A stretch of DNA of 13,652 nt from CAYWKS01 sp964458935. GTDB lineage: Bacteria; Planctomycetota; Phycisphaerae; Phycisphaerales; Zrk34. The translations under genes were made by a program, and so were the position numbers. The notes under the pieces are model-generated. The model was not told where the DNA came from, did not search any database, and worked only from the letters and a program-made list of their open reading frames with translations. Positions 1-6,487 of the stretch are shown here, piece by piece (the first letter of the stretch is position 1; every line of letters begins with the position of its first letter). Where the stretch lies: assembly GCA_964458935.1 (NCBI GenBank), contig CAYWKS010000046.1, forward strand, positions 1 to 13,652, written 5' to 3'.

Positions 1-699
<699 letters not shown>

Positions 700-742
700 C
701 GGTGTTTGTGCCTTTGCGTTCGGGTGTGATCTCGAGCGGCGC

Positions 743-770
743 ATCATATTCGCCCCCCTCCCCCGGGCAA
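743..770 (-). promoter_or_regulatory. Candidate sigma70-type promoter of acnA
   Basis: Read on the minus strand, TTGCCC (770-765) and TATGAT (748-743) are separated by 16 bp. TATGAT is one base from the consensus -10. Initiation about 7 nt downstream would give a leader of roughly 37 nt before the acnA ATG at 699. The -35 match is only partial, so this is a motif-based inference. Confidence 0.5.
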
Positions 771-783
771 AACCCGCGCCCGG

Positions 784-815
784 CAGGGCGTGCCCGCTTC
801 GGCGGGCATGCCCTG
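784..815. repeat. 14-bp inverted repeat with TTCG loop in the acnA/aldo-keto reductase intergenic region
   Basis: Arm CAGGGCGTGCCCGC (784-797) is followed by loop TTCG (798-801) and arm GCGGGCATGCCCTG (802-815). The arms are complementary over all 14 positions if one G-T wobble is allowed, and the loop is the very stable C(UUCG)G tetraloop type. It lies between the two divergent promoters, outside both predicted transcripts, so it is more like a REP-type dispersed palindrome or a protein site than a terminator. No second copy was seen in this window. Confidence 0.7.
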
Positions 816-818
816 ATG

Positions 819-835
819 CCCCTCCCTCCCCACCC
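819..835 (-). other. G-quadruplex motif with single-base loops
   Basis: The plus strand has C4-T-C3-T-C4-A-C3, so the minus strand reads G3-T-G4-A-G3-A-G4. Four G-runs with three one-base loops is the class that folds most stably as a parallel quadruplex. It starts 3 bases after the TTCG hairpin and lies between the divergent promoters of acnA and the aldo/keto reductase. The motif is seen directly; folding and any role are not shown. Confidence 0.65.
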
Positions 836-880
836 TCCGCGTCAGCCCGCCCGACGTGGCATCCCGCACGCCCCGACGTG

Positions 881-886
881 TACACT
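881..886 (+). promoter_or_regulatory. Candidate -10 element of the aldo/keto reductase gene
   Basis: TACACT lies 43 nt before the ATG at 930, giving a predicted leader of about 37 nt. The same hexamer precedes the histidine kinase gene. No clear -35 box is visible 16-18 bp upstream. Confidence 0.4.
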
Positions 887-929
887 GAGATGTCCATCAC
901 ACGACCACACGCAAGCACGAGACCTGATC

Positions 930-1859
930 ATGAAGTATCGCACACTCGGCAAGACCGGCCTGAACGTCTCGGTCGTCGGCGTCGGCACGTGGCAGTTCGG
1001 CGGCGAATGGGGCAAGGACTTCGAGCAGGCCGAGGTCGACGCCATGTTCGAGCGCGCCGCACAACTCGGCATCAACCTCATCGACACCGCCGAGTGCTAC
1101 GGCGACCACACCTCCGAGCGGTTCATCGGCGCCAGCGCCCCGGTCCGCACGCGCCGCGGCGAATGGATCATCGCCACGAAGTTCGGCCACAAGTGGCACG
1201 GCTGGATGGACCGCACCGAGCCGCGCCGCCCCGAAGATGTCCGCGTCCAGCTCGAAGAATCGCTCAAGGCGCTGCAGACCGACTACGTCGACGTCTACCA
1301 GTACCACTCGTGGCGGGACGAGGAGTTCTTCGACGACGACGTGCTGGCCGTACTCGACGAGATGAAGCAGGCCGGCAAGGTCCGCCACATCGCCAACTCC
1401 GTCGGCAAGAACAACAACGTCAAGCAGGTCGCCGCCAGCGCCCAGCGGCGGATCGAGGCGATCCAGATCGTCTACAATCGGCTCGACCGCAAGCCCGAGG
1501 ACTCGACGTTCCCGCTTTGCATCGATCAGCACCTCGGCGTGCTGGTGCGGGTGCCGCTGGCCAGCGGCTACCTGTCGGGCAAGTACAGCCCGGCCGACGC
1601 GGGCGCGTTCGCCCAGACCGACGTCCGCCACCGCCACAACGTCGACGACGTCCGCGGCAAGCTCCAAGAGGTCGAGAAGATCAAGGCCGACGAGGTCCCC
1701 GAGGGCGTCGACATGGCCACGTGGGCGCTGGCGTGGTGCCTGAAGCACCCGGCGGTCTCGTGCGTGATCCCCGGCTGCAAGACCGTCGCGCAGGTCGAGT
1801 CCAACGCCGCCGCCGCCGATCTCGACCTCGTCCCGGCCGACCACCCGCAGGCGGTGTGA
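930..1859 (+). CDS. Aldo/keto reductase
   Basis: This 309-residue protein is an NAD(P)H-dependent oxidoreductase of the aldo/keto reductase superfamily, a cytoplasmic TIM barrel that reduces carbonyl groups; the physiological substrate cannot be read from the sequence. The N-terminus MKYRTLGKTGLNVSVVGVGTW is the classic first strand and loop. The catalytic tetrad is complete: D52 and Y57 in IDTAECYG, K83 in ATKFG and H125 in YQYHS. C-terminal WCLKHPAVSCVIPGCKTVAQVE is the usual cofactor-binding end. ATG at 930 was chosen because upstream extension adds only low-complexity proline/arginine sequence and the family begins at MKYR. The Shine-Dalgarno is weak (GAG at 919-921). It is a probable monocistron, divergent from acnA and followed 11 bp later by the next candidate -10. 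Confidence 0.93.
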   Translation: MKYRTLGKTGLNVSVVGVGTWQFGGEWGKDFEQAEVDAMFERAAQLGINLIDTAECYGDHTSERFIGASAPVRTRRGEWIIATKFGHKWHGWMDRTEPRRPEDVRVQLEESLKALQTDYVDVYQYHSWRDEEFFDDDVLAVLDEMKQAGKVRHIANSVGKNNNVKQVAASAQRRIEAIQIVYNRLDRKPEDSTFPLCIDQHLGVLVRVPLASGYLSGKYSPADAGAFAQTDVRHRHNVDDVRGKLQEVEKIKADEVPEGVDMATWALAWCLKHPAVSCVIPGCKTVAQVESNAAAADLDLVPADHPQAV

Positions 1860-1870
1860 GCGCGGGGCGT

Positions 1871-1876
1871 TATCAT
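1871..1876 (+). promoter_or_regulatory. Candidate leaderless -10 element before the sulfatase fragment
   Basis: TATCAT ends 7 nt before the ATG at 1884, in the string GTTATCATGCC, which recurs exactly before coaD at 5870-5880. Initiation at the usual distance would fall on or next to the ATG. The upstream ATG at 1875 overlaps the hexamer, which argues for 1884 as the start. Confidence 0.45.
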
Positions 1877-1883
1877 GCCGGGG

Positions 1884-2159
1884 ATGAACGACAGCCCCTC
1901 GCCTCCGCCGCGCCGCCCCAGCATCGTCCACCACTCGATCGCCGGTCGGTTCGCCGTCCGCCGACGCCAGTGGAAGCTCGTCAACGCCCGGGAGTCCGGC
2001 GGGTGGAGCCTGCCCGAGAACCCGGTCGCCGCCGACGCCCCGAAAGTGCAGTTGTACGACCCGGCGGCCGACTCATCGGAAACGACCCATCTCGCGGCCG
2101 AGCGCCCGGACATCGTCGGGGCGCTGTTGCCGGAGCTGGAGGACGTGCGGCATGGCTGA
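1884..2159 (+). CDS. Free-standing sulfatase C-terminal fragment, 91 aa
   Basis: The predicted protein matches only the C-terminal region of planctomycete-type arylsulfatases. SIVHHSIAGRFAVRRRQWKLV (residues about 13-33) is the strand segment after the catalytic domain, SGGWS follows, and QLYDPAADSSETTHLAAERP (residues about 57-76) is the signature end of the family (usually QLYDLxxDPxETxNL). The roughly 350-residue catalytic domain with the formylglycine motif C/S-x-P-x-R is absent, and the aldo/keto reductase lies immediately upstream, so it cannot hydrolyse sulfate esters alone. It may be the remnant of a deleted sulfatase gene, but the frame is intact, a promoter-like element precedes it, and its stop overlaps the GH130 start by 8 nt, so translation may be coupled to that gene. 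The start could also be 1875 (3 more residues). Confidence 0.7.
   Translation: MNDSPSPPPRRPSIVHHSIAGRFAVRRRQWKLVNARESGGWSLPENPVAADAPKVQLYDPAADSSETTHLAAERPDIVGALLPELEDVRHG
2138..2142 (+). promoter_or_regulatory. Shine-Dalgarno of the GH130 gene inside the sulfatase fragment
   Basis: GGAGG lies 9 nt before ATG 2152, within the last codons of the sulfatase fragment. With the 8-nt overlap of stop (2157-2159) and start (2152-2154), this is a translational-coupling arrangement and supports 2152 as the start. Confidence 0.6.
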
Positions 2160-3204
2160 GCTGCTGCAGCGCGACGCGGCGAATCCGCTGCTCAGGCCGG
2201 CCGACTGCCCGCCCAGCCGGCCACAGATGCAGGTGACCTGCCTGCTCAACCCCGGCGCGTTCGAGCACGACGGGCGCGTGGGCCTGCTCGTCCGCGTGGC
2301 CGAACGGCCCCACCCCGAGCGGGGCTGGGTCAGCGCGACGATCCTCGATCCCGAGGCCGAGGGCGGCGTGCGGGTCATCCGCGTCCGCGCCGACGACCCG
2401 GACCTGCAGGGCGACGACCCGCGGCTGTTTCACTACCGGGGCGTGACGTACCTCACGACCCTGTCGCACCTGCGACTGGCCTGGAGCGATGACGGCGAAC
2501 GCTTCGCGATCGACACCCAGCCCACCCTCGTCGGCGAGGGCGATCACGAGGCGTTCGGCATCGAGGACTGCCGGGTCGCGTGCATCGGCGGGGTGTATCA
2601 CCTGACGTACACGGCGGTGTCGCGGTTCGGCGTGGCGGTGGGGCTGCGCACGACACGCGACTGGCGCCGCTTCGAGTCGCACGGGATCATCTTCCCGCCG
2701 CACAACAAGGACTGCGCGCTGATCCCCGAGCGGGTCGGCGGCGGCTACTGGGCGCTGCATCGGCCGAGCGTGCCGGACTTCGGCGGTCACAACATCTGGC
2801 TCGCCGCCTCGCCGGACCTGCGGCACTTCGGGGCGCAGCGGTGCCTCGCGACGCCCCGGCCGGGCCTTTGGGACGCCCAGCGCGTCGGCGCCGGCGCCGC
2901 GCCCATCGCCACCGACGCAGGCTGGCTCGTGCTCTACCACGGCGCCGACGCCCAGTCGCGGTACGCCCTGGGCGTCATGCTGCTCGACCGAGACGACCCC
3001 CGCACCGTCGTCGCCCGCGGCACCCGGCCCGTCATGGAGCCGACCGCACCCTACGAACGGTCGGGGTTCTTCAACAACGTCGTGTTCACCAACGGCCACG
3101 TCATCGACGGCGATGCGCTGACGATCTACTACGGCGCCGGCGACGAGGTCATCGGCGCCGCGACCGGATCGATCGCCGCGCTCGTCGACGCCGCTCAGCG
3201 ATGA
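2152..3204 (+). CDS. GH130 family glycoside phosphorylase or hydrolase
   Basis: The 350-residue protein has the five-bladed propeller pattern of glycoside hydrolase family 130, whose characterised members mostly phosphorolyse beta-mannosides to mannose 1-phosphate. Visible landmarks are LLNPGAFEHDGRVGLLVRVAE (residues 31-51), DDPRLF (88-93), the catalytic-acid segment FGIEDCRVA with Asp139, PPHNKDCALIPE (182-193), LHRPS (202-206), LVLYHGADA (259-267), GFFNNVVFTNG (305-315) and YYGAGDEVIG (326-335). The length equals the family's usual 320-360. The Arg and His positions used for phosphate in phosphorylases appear to have counterparts (R48, H203), but I cannot separate phosphorylase from hydrolase subfamilies by eye. 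There is no signal peptide, so it should act in the cytoplasm on imported oligosaccharides. It is coupled to the sulfatase fragment and convergent with mutL. Confidence 0.85.
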   Translation: MAELLQRDAANPLLRPADCPPSRPQMQVTCLLNPGAFEHDGRVGLLVRVAERPHPERGWVSATILDPEAEGGVRVIRVRADDPDLQGDDPRLFHYRGVTYLTTLSHLRLAWSDDGERFAIDTQPTLVGEGDHEAFGIEDCRVACIGGVYHLTYTAVSRFGVAVGLRTTRDWRRFESHGIIFPPHNKDCALIPERVGGGYWALHRPSVPDFGGHNIWLAASPDLRHFGAQRCLATPRPGLWDAQRVGAGAAPIATDAGWLVLYHGADAQSRYALGVMLLDRDDPRTVVARGTRPVMEPTAPYERSGFFNNVVFTNGHVIDGDALTIYYGAGDEVIGAATGSIAALVDAAQR

Positions 3205-3224
3205 CCGGCTCATCCACCCCGGTC
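3203..3224. terminator. Hairpin at the GH130/mutL convergent junction
   Basis: GACCGG (3203-3208) and CCGGTC (3219-3224) form a 6-bp stem with a 10-nt loop, starting inside the GH130 stop codon. In addition TGACC at 3202-3206 pairs with GGTCA at 3242-3246, which joins the two convergent stop codons into one larger inverted repeat. There is no T-run, so it is not a standard intrinsic terminator. Confidence 0.3.
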
Positions 3225-3243
3225 GCGGGACGCGCCGCGGGGG

Positions 3244-5088
3244 TCAGGTCCGCTTGAAGTGTTTCTCCAGGTCGCGGAGGGTCAGGCGGACGGTGGTCGG
3301 CCGGCCGTGCGGGCAGTTGCTCACCCGCTCCACGTCGTTCATCCGCTTGAGCAGCTCGGTGAGCTCGGCCGGGTCGAGGGCGTCGCCGGCCTTGACCGCC
3401 GCCTTGCAGCTCATCATGTCCAGCGTCTCGTGCAGCGCCGCCTCGGCCGACGGGTTGAACCGATCGTCGTCGGCGCGGTCCAGCAGCTCGCGGAGGAACG
3501 CGCCCGGCTCGACCTGACGATCGAACAACAGGCTCGCGAACGCATGAATCCCGATCGTGTTCGGCCCGATCGGCGCCGCCTCGATGCCCAGCCGCTCCAG
3601 CAGCGGCCCCAGCCGGTCGAGCGTCGCCAAGTCGTTGCCGGCCGCGCTGAGCGTGACCGGCGTCAGCAGCCGCTGGCTCTCCAGCCGGCCGTTCGCCTCG
3701 ATGCGATCGAGCAGCGCCTGGAACATCATCCGCTCGTGCAGCGCGTGCTGGTCGATGATGACGATGCCCTGCTCGTCCTGGGTGACGATGTACGCGTTGT
3801 GGACCTGGAGGACGGGGCGCGGCGCGGGTTGGACGGCGTGGCTGCCGGGCGGGGTGAAGTCGAGCTCCTGCGGCGTGTCGGCGCCGGCATCGTCCGCCGC
3901 GTCCGCGATGCCCAGCTCCTCACGGACCTGCTGGTAGACGAAGCCCTTCTGATTGGTGTCCATGCGGCGGAAGTAATCGACGAACGAGTCGACGTCGGCC
4001 ACGTTGGGCGCGGGGCCCGCCGCCGCGCCGTTCAGTTGCGGCGCGACGCCGGTCAGGTTGAATGCGTGCGGCTTGCCGCCCAACTCGGCGCGGGGCGTGA
4101 GGTCGGCCCCGAGCAGCCGCTGGCGGATCGTCGCGAGCACCTGCCCGTGCACCGCGTTGGCGTCGGCGAAACGCACCTCCGCCTTGGCCGGGTGGACGTT
4201 GACGTCGACCGCCGTCGGGTCCAGCTCCACGAACAGCACGACGGTCGGCTGACGTGTGGGCTCGATGAGCCCGCGGTACGCCTCGCGCAGGGCGTGGGCG
4301 AGGTTGCGGTCGCGGATGGGCCGGCGGTTCACGTAGAGATACTGGTGCCGAGCGGTCGCCCGGGCGATCGCCGGCAGGCCCGCCAGCCCCCACAGCTTCA
4401 TCCCCCGCTCCGCCGATTCGAACTCGAGCATCGCCTCGCGCAGGTCTTCGCCGAGCACGGCGAAGGCGCGCTGGCCCTGGGTCTGGCCCGGGGGCAGATC
4501 GAGCACCGCCCGCCCGTTGTGCGTCAGCGAAAAACCCAGCGCCGGGTGCGCGATCGCCTGTCGCTGCACCAGCTCGCTGACGTGGGTGAACTCGGTCTGC
4601 ACGCCGCGGAGGAACTTGCGGCGGGCGGGCGTGTTGTGGAACAGGTTGCGGACCTCGACGACCGTGCCCGCGGCGCAGCCGGTGGGCCGGGCCCCGCTCC
4701 GCTGGTCGCCGGCGGCGTCGATGACCGCGCCGGCCTCGGCGTCGGGGCGGCGGCTGGTCAGCCTCAACCGCGACACCGAGGCGATCGACGCCAGCGCCTC
4801 GCCCCGGAAGCCCAGCGTCGCGATCGCCTCCAGGTCGTCGGGCGCGGCGATCTTGCTCGTGGCGTGGGCCGACAGCGCCATCGCCAATTCGTCGGCGGCG
4901 ATGCCCACGCCGTCGTCGGCCACGCGGACCAGCTCCTTGCCGCCTTCCTCGATGTCGATGCGGATGCGGGTCGCGCCGGCGTCGAGGGCGTTGTCGACCA
5001 GCTCCTTCACGATGGACGCCGGTCGCTCGATCACCTCGCCGGCTGCGATCTGGTTGACCAGGAGGGGGCTGAGCGGACGGATGGGCAT
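3244..5088 (-). CDS. mutL: DNA mismatch repair protein MutL
   Basis: MutL (614 aa) couples mismatch recognition by MutS to strand removal. The GHKL ATPase domain is complete: N-terminus MPIRPLSPLLVNQIAAGEVI, E29 and N33 in VKELVDNALDAGA, DDGVGI (58-63), ATSK (76-79) and TLGFRGEAL (91-99). A transducer domain follows with VNRRPIRDRNL and VDVNVHPAKAEVRF. After a variable linker (about residues 330-420) comes the dimerisation and endonuclease domain: DQHALHER with D446 and E452, SCKAAVKA, NCPHGRPT and a terminal FKRT. These are the metal-site motifs of endonuclease-type MutL (as in Bacillus and PMS2), unlike E. coli MutL. The final Glu of DQHA(X)2E(X)4E is Gln457 here. The start at 5088 was chosen because the family begins exactly there and TACAAT sits 6 nt upstream; the frame continues to 5394 but that part is unrelated. 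Confidence 0.96.
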   Translation of the reverse strand: MPIRPLSPLLVNQIAAGEVIERPASIVKELVDNALDAGATRIRIDIEEGGKELVRVADDGVGIAADELAMALSAHATSKIAAPDDLEAIATLGFRGEALASIASVSRLRLTSRRPDAEAGAVIDAAGDQRSGARPTGCAAGTVVEVRNLFHNTPARRKFLRGVQTEFTHVSELVQRQAIAHPALGFSLTHNGRAVLDLPPGQTQGQRAFAVLGEDLREAMLEFESAERGMKLWGLAGLPAIARATARHQYLYVNRRPIRDRNLAHALREAYRGLIEPTRQPTVVLFVELDPTAVDVNVHPAKAEVRFADANAVHGQVLATIRQRLLGADLTPRAELGGKPHAFNLTGVAPQLNGAAAGPAPNVADVDSFVDYFRRMDTNQKGFVYQQVREELGIADAADDAGADTPQELDFTPPGSHAVQPAPRPVLQVHNAYIVTQDEQGIVIIDQHALHERMMFQALLDRIEANGRLESQRLLTPVTLSAAGNDLATLDRLGPLLERLGIEAAPIGPNTIGIHAFASLLFDRQVEPGAFLRELLDRADDDRFNPSAEAALHETLDMMSCKAAVKAGDALDPAELTELLKRMNDVERVSNCPHGRPTTVRLTLRDLEKHFKRT

Positions 5089-5094
5089 GGCGGC

Positions 5095-5100
5095 ATTGTA
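5095..5100 (-). promoter_or_regulatory. Candidate leaderless -10 element of mutL
   Basis: On the minus strand TACAAT (one base from consensus) is followed by GCCGCC and then ATG at 5088. A transcription start at the usual spacing falls on the A of ATG. No Shine-Dalgarno is present in the 20 nt upstream and no -35 box is evident. Confidence 0.55.
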
Positions 5101-5101
5101 A

Positions 5102-5134
5102 ACGCGGCGCGCCCGGTGAGCGATGCAGCCGCGT
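5102..5134 (-). terminator. Weak terminator-like hairpin after the PEP-CTERM gene
   Basis: On the minus strand ACGCGGC (5134-5128) pairs with GCCGCGT (5108-5102) around a 19-nt loop, and a short TT follows. It lies between the PEP-CTERM stop and the mutL -10 element, so it could insulate mutL from read-through. The long loop and short T-run make this uncertain. Confidence 0.25.
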
Positions 5135-5141
5135 CGCCCGT

Positions 5142-5717
5142 TTAGACGCCGACGCGGGACGGGCGGCGCGCCAGCCACATCGCACCCGTCAGAACGGCGA
5201 CCATGCCCAGCGAGGTCGGCTCGGGCACCGCGGCGGGATCGAACGAATCCGGATCGCTCACGCCGCCACCGCCGCCACCGCCGCCGGGGGACGAGCCGCC
5301 CCCGCCACCGCCCAGGGCGGCGAACGACGCGCCTTCGGCGGGCAGGATCAGCCCGTCGCGCACCGGCACGTCGGGGTAGCCCGGCGGCGCCCACGGCCAG
5401 GCGCGGGCGTAGCCCGGCGTCCGCGGGCCCGGGCCGTGCTCACGCCGCATCGGCGTCCAGCCCGGCCCGCCGAGCAGCCAGTCGTCGGTGTCGAGCGACA
5501 GGGCGAGGTTCTGCGTGACCGGCGGGCTGTGCGCCCACGGCGCCAGAAGCGGCGGGGGCGCGGGGGGGATGGATCGGGCGGCCCGCATCGCGCCGCGGGC
5601 CTTGGGGTCGGCCGGCTCGGCCGGCTCGGGTCGATCGTTCACCCGCGCCAGCGGCGCCGCGGCGATGATCAGTAGCGCGCACACAGCGCCCGTGGTGATG
5701 GCGGTTCGCCTTTGCAT
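5142..5717 (-). CDS. PEP-CTERM sorting-domain protein, function unknown
   Basis: The 191-residue protein starts MQRRTAITTGAVCALLIIAA, a Sec-type signal peptide with cleavage possibly near residues 23-25. It ends AAVPEPTSLGMVAVLTGAMW followed by LARRP: the V-P-E-P motif, transmembrane helix and Arg-rich tail of the PEP-CTERM signal, which is processed by an exosortase in exopolysaccharide-producing Gram-negative bacteria. The middle (residues about 30-130) is rich in Pro, Ala and Trp with no domain I recognise. A Gly-Ser linker (about 137-153) precedes the sorting tail. The frame could begin at TTG 5753, but ATG 5717 puts the signal peptide at the N-terminus. It would be an envelope or extracellular-matrix protein. 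No exosortase is visible nearby, as is common. It is divergent from coaD. Confidence 0.75.
   Translation of the reverse strand: MQRRTAITTGAVCALLIIAAAPLARVNDRPEPAEPADPKARGAMRAARSIPPAPPPLLAPWAHSPPVTQNLALSLDTDDWLLGGPGWTPMRREHGPGPRTPGYARAWPWAPPGYPDVPVRDGLILPAEGASFAALGGGGGGSSPGGGGGGGGVSDPDSFDPAAVPEPTSLGMVAVLTGAMWLARRPSRVGV
5264..5312 (-). repeat. Glycine-codon low-complexity tract in the PEP-CTERM gene
   Basis: GGC/GGT/GGG codons repeat here and encode two runs of 6 and 8 glycines around SSP. Such linkers usually separate the exported body from the membrane-sorting tail. The repeats are prone to slippage and to misassembly. Confidence 0.7.
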
Positions 5718-5746
5718 ACATGCAATGTCGAATCCCGTGACGGGAT
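5712..5746. promoter_or_regulatory. Paired palindromes over the PEP-CTERM start: operator candidate
   Basis: TTGCAT-AC-ATGCAA (5712-5725) covers the ATG at 5717-5715. ATCCCGT-G-ACGGGAT (5732-5746) lies 6 bp away, just upstream of the start on the minus strand. A possible -10 CACAAT is at 5762-5757. Palindromes at this place could bind a repressor or fold in the mRNA and hide the start codon. There is no direct evidence for a protein. Confidence 0.35.
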
Positions 5747-5826
5747 CGGCCAACCAATTGTGCCGCCGCGGCGATCGGCCGGTGGGGTCGTGCCGGTCGC
5801 GCCGGCTGCGCCGGCGGCGAACGCCG

Positions 5827-5854
5827 CCCCGGCCTCGACGCCCCCGCCCGCCCC
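5827..5854 (-). other. G-run cluster (possible quadruplex) upstream of coaD
   Basis: C4 (5827-5830), C5 (5841-5845), C3 (5847-5849) and C4 (5851-5854) give four G-runs on the minus strand with loops of 10, 1 and 1 bases. The long loop makes it weaker than the motif at 819-835. The adjacent GGCGGCG-AA-CGCCGCC palindrome (5813-5828) overlaps the first run. Confidence 0.35.
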
Positions 5855-5871
5855 GCCTCCGACCGGGCTGT

Positions 5872-5877
5872 TATCAT
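5872..5877 (+). promoter_or_regulatory. Candidate leaderless -10 element of coaD
   Basis: TATCAT ends 8 nt before ATG 5886, in a GTTATCATGCC string identical to that at 1869-1879. There is no Shine-Dalgarno sequence between it and the ATG and no -35 match upstream. Confidence 0.5.
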
Positions 5878-5885
5878 GCCCCGAT

Positions 5886-6431
5886 ATGAGCAGCAACAAG
5901 CCCAACATCGCCCTGTTCCCCGGGACGTTCGACCCGCTGACCAATGGCCACCTCGACCTGATCCGGCGGGCGAGCCTGATGTTCGACCGGGTCATCGTCG
6001 CCATCGGCACCAACCCCGAGAAGCGCGAGCTGTTCACCCCCGACGAGCGGATGCAGATGATCCGCGACGTCCTCGCCGCCGAACGCCTCGACGTCGATGT
6101 GCACCAGTACGCCGGCCTGACCGTCGACTACGCCCGCGAGGTCGGGGCGGCGGTGATCATCCGCGGGATCCGCAACCACACCGACCTGGACTTCGAGTTC
6201 CAGCTCGCCCTGACCAACCGCGCCGTCGCCGAGGTCGAGACCGTGTTCGTCATGACCAGCGAGGAGCACGGGTTCACCAGCAGCACGCTGATCAAGCAGA
6301 TCGCCGCCTCCGGACGCGTCGACCACCTGTACCGCCTGCTCCCCGGGGCGATCGTCGAGAAGATCAAGCACAAGCTCCACAACGACCGCCACTCCCTGCA
6401 GTCGCTGGCCACCGACGCGCACAAGGAATAG
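5886..6431 (+). CDS. coaD: Phosphopantetheine adenylyltransferase
   Basis: CoaD (181 aa) transfers AMP from ATP to 4'-phosphopantetheine, the penultimate step of coenzyme A synthesis in the cytoplasm. The nucleotidyltransferase motif is complete: ALFPGTFDPLTNGHLDLI with the T/S-x-G-H histidine at residue 21. NPEKRELFTPDER holds the substrate-contacting lysine. IIRGIRNHTDLDFEFQLALTNR matches the RGLR...EYEMQLAHMNR segment of characterised enzymes. FTSSTLIKQIAASG is the usual SSSLVKE helix. The length is slightly above the usual 160-170 because of a charged tail after residue 165. The start at 5886 is set by the family N-terminus and the upstream -10 element. The next gene follows after 56 bp with its own promoter-like element. 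Confidence 0.95.
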   Translation: MSSNKPNIALFPGTFDPLTNGHLDLIRRASLMFDRVIVAIGTNPEKRELFTPDERMQMIRDVLAAERLDVDVHQYAGLTVDYAREVGAAVIIRGIRNHTDLDFEFQLALTNRAVAEVETVFVMTSEEHGFTSSTLIKQIAASGRVDHLYRLLPGAIVEKIKHKLHNDRHSLQSLATDAHKE

Positions 6432-6477
6432 CTCCGGCCGCCAACGCCCGAGCCCGCTCGCCCCCCGGCGCGGCGCG

Positions 6478-6483
6478 TACCAT
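6478..6483 (+). promoter_or_regulatory. Candidate leaderless -10 element of the MBL-fold gene
   Basis: TACCAT ends 4 nt before ATG 6488 and overlaps an earlier in-frame ATG at 6482. The arrangement GTACCAT-(few nt)-ATGG is repeated at the chelatase start (12408-12396, minus). No Shine-Dalgarno is visible. The 4-nt gap is short for initiation exactly at the ATG. Confidence 0.35.
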
Positions 6484-6487
6484 GACC

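Noticed and set aside
702..929. Upstream extension of the aldo/keto reductase
   Set aside because: It would translate through the hairpin and the C-rich tract; family proteins begin at MKYRTLG.
1981..3213. 410-codon minus-strand frame over the GH130 gene
   Set aside because: Antisense shadow; GH130 motifs are on the plus strand in order and the minus product resembles nothing.
3259..5145. Long plus-strand frame of 628 codons opposite mutL
   Set aside because: It is the antisense shadow of mutL: composition is dominated by Arg, Val, Gly and Asp without family motifs, while the minus strand encodes an unmistakable MutL.
5089..5394. N-terminal extension of MutL up to 5394
   Set aside because: The extension is Arg/Gly-rich antisense of the PEP-CTERM gene, and the conserved MutL N-terminus begins at 5088 directly after TACAAT.
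5718..5753. PEP-CTERM protein starting at TTG 5753
   Set aside because: Twelve extra residues would precede the signal peptide and span the palindromes; ATG 5717 gives a normal signal peptide.
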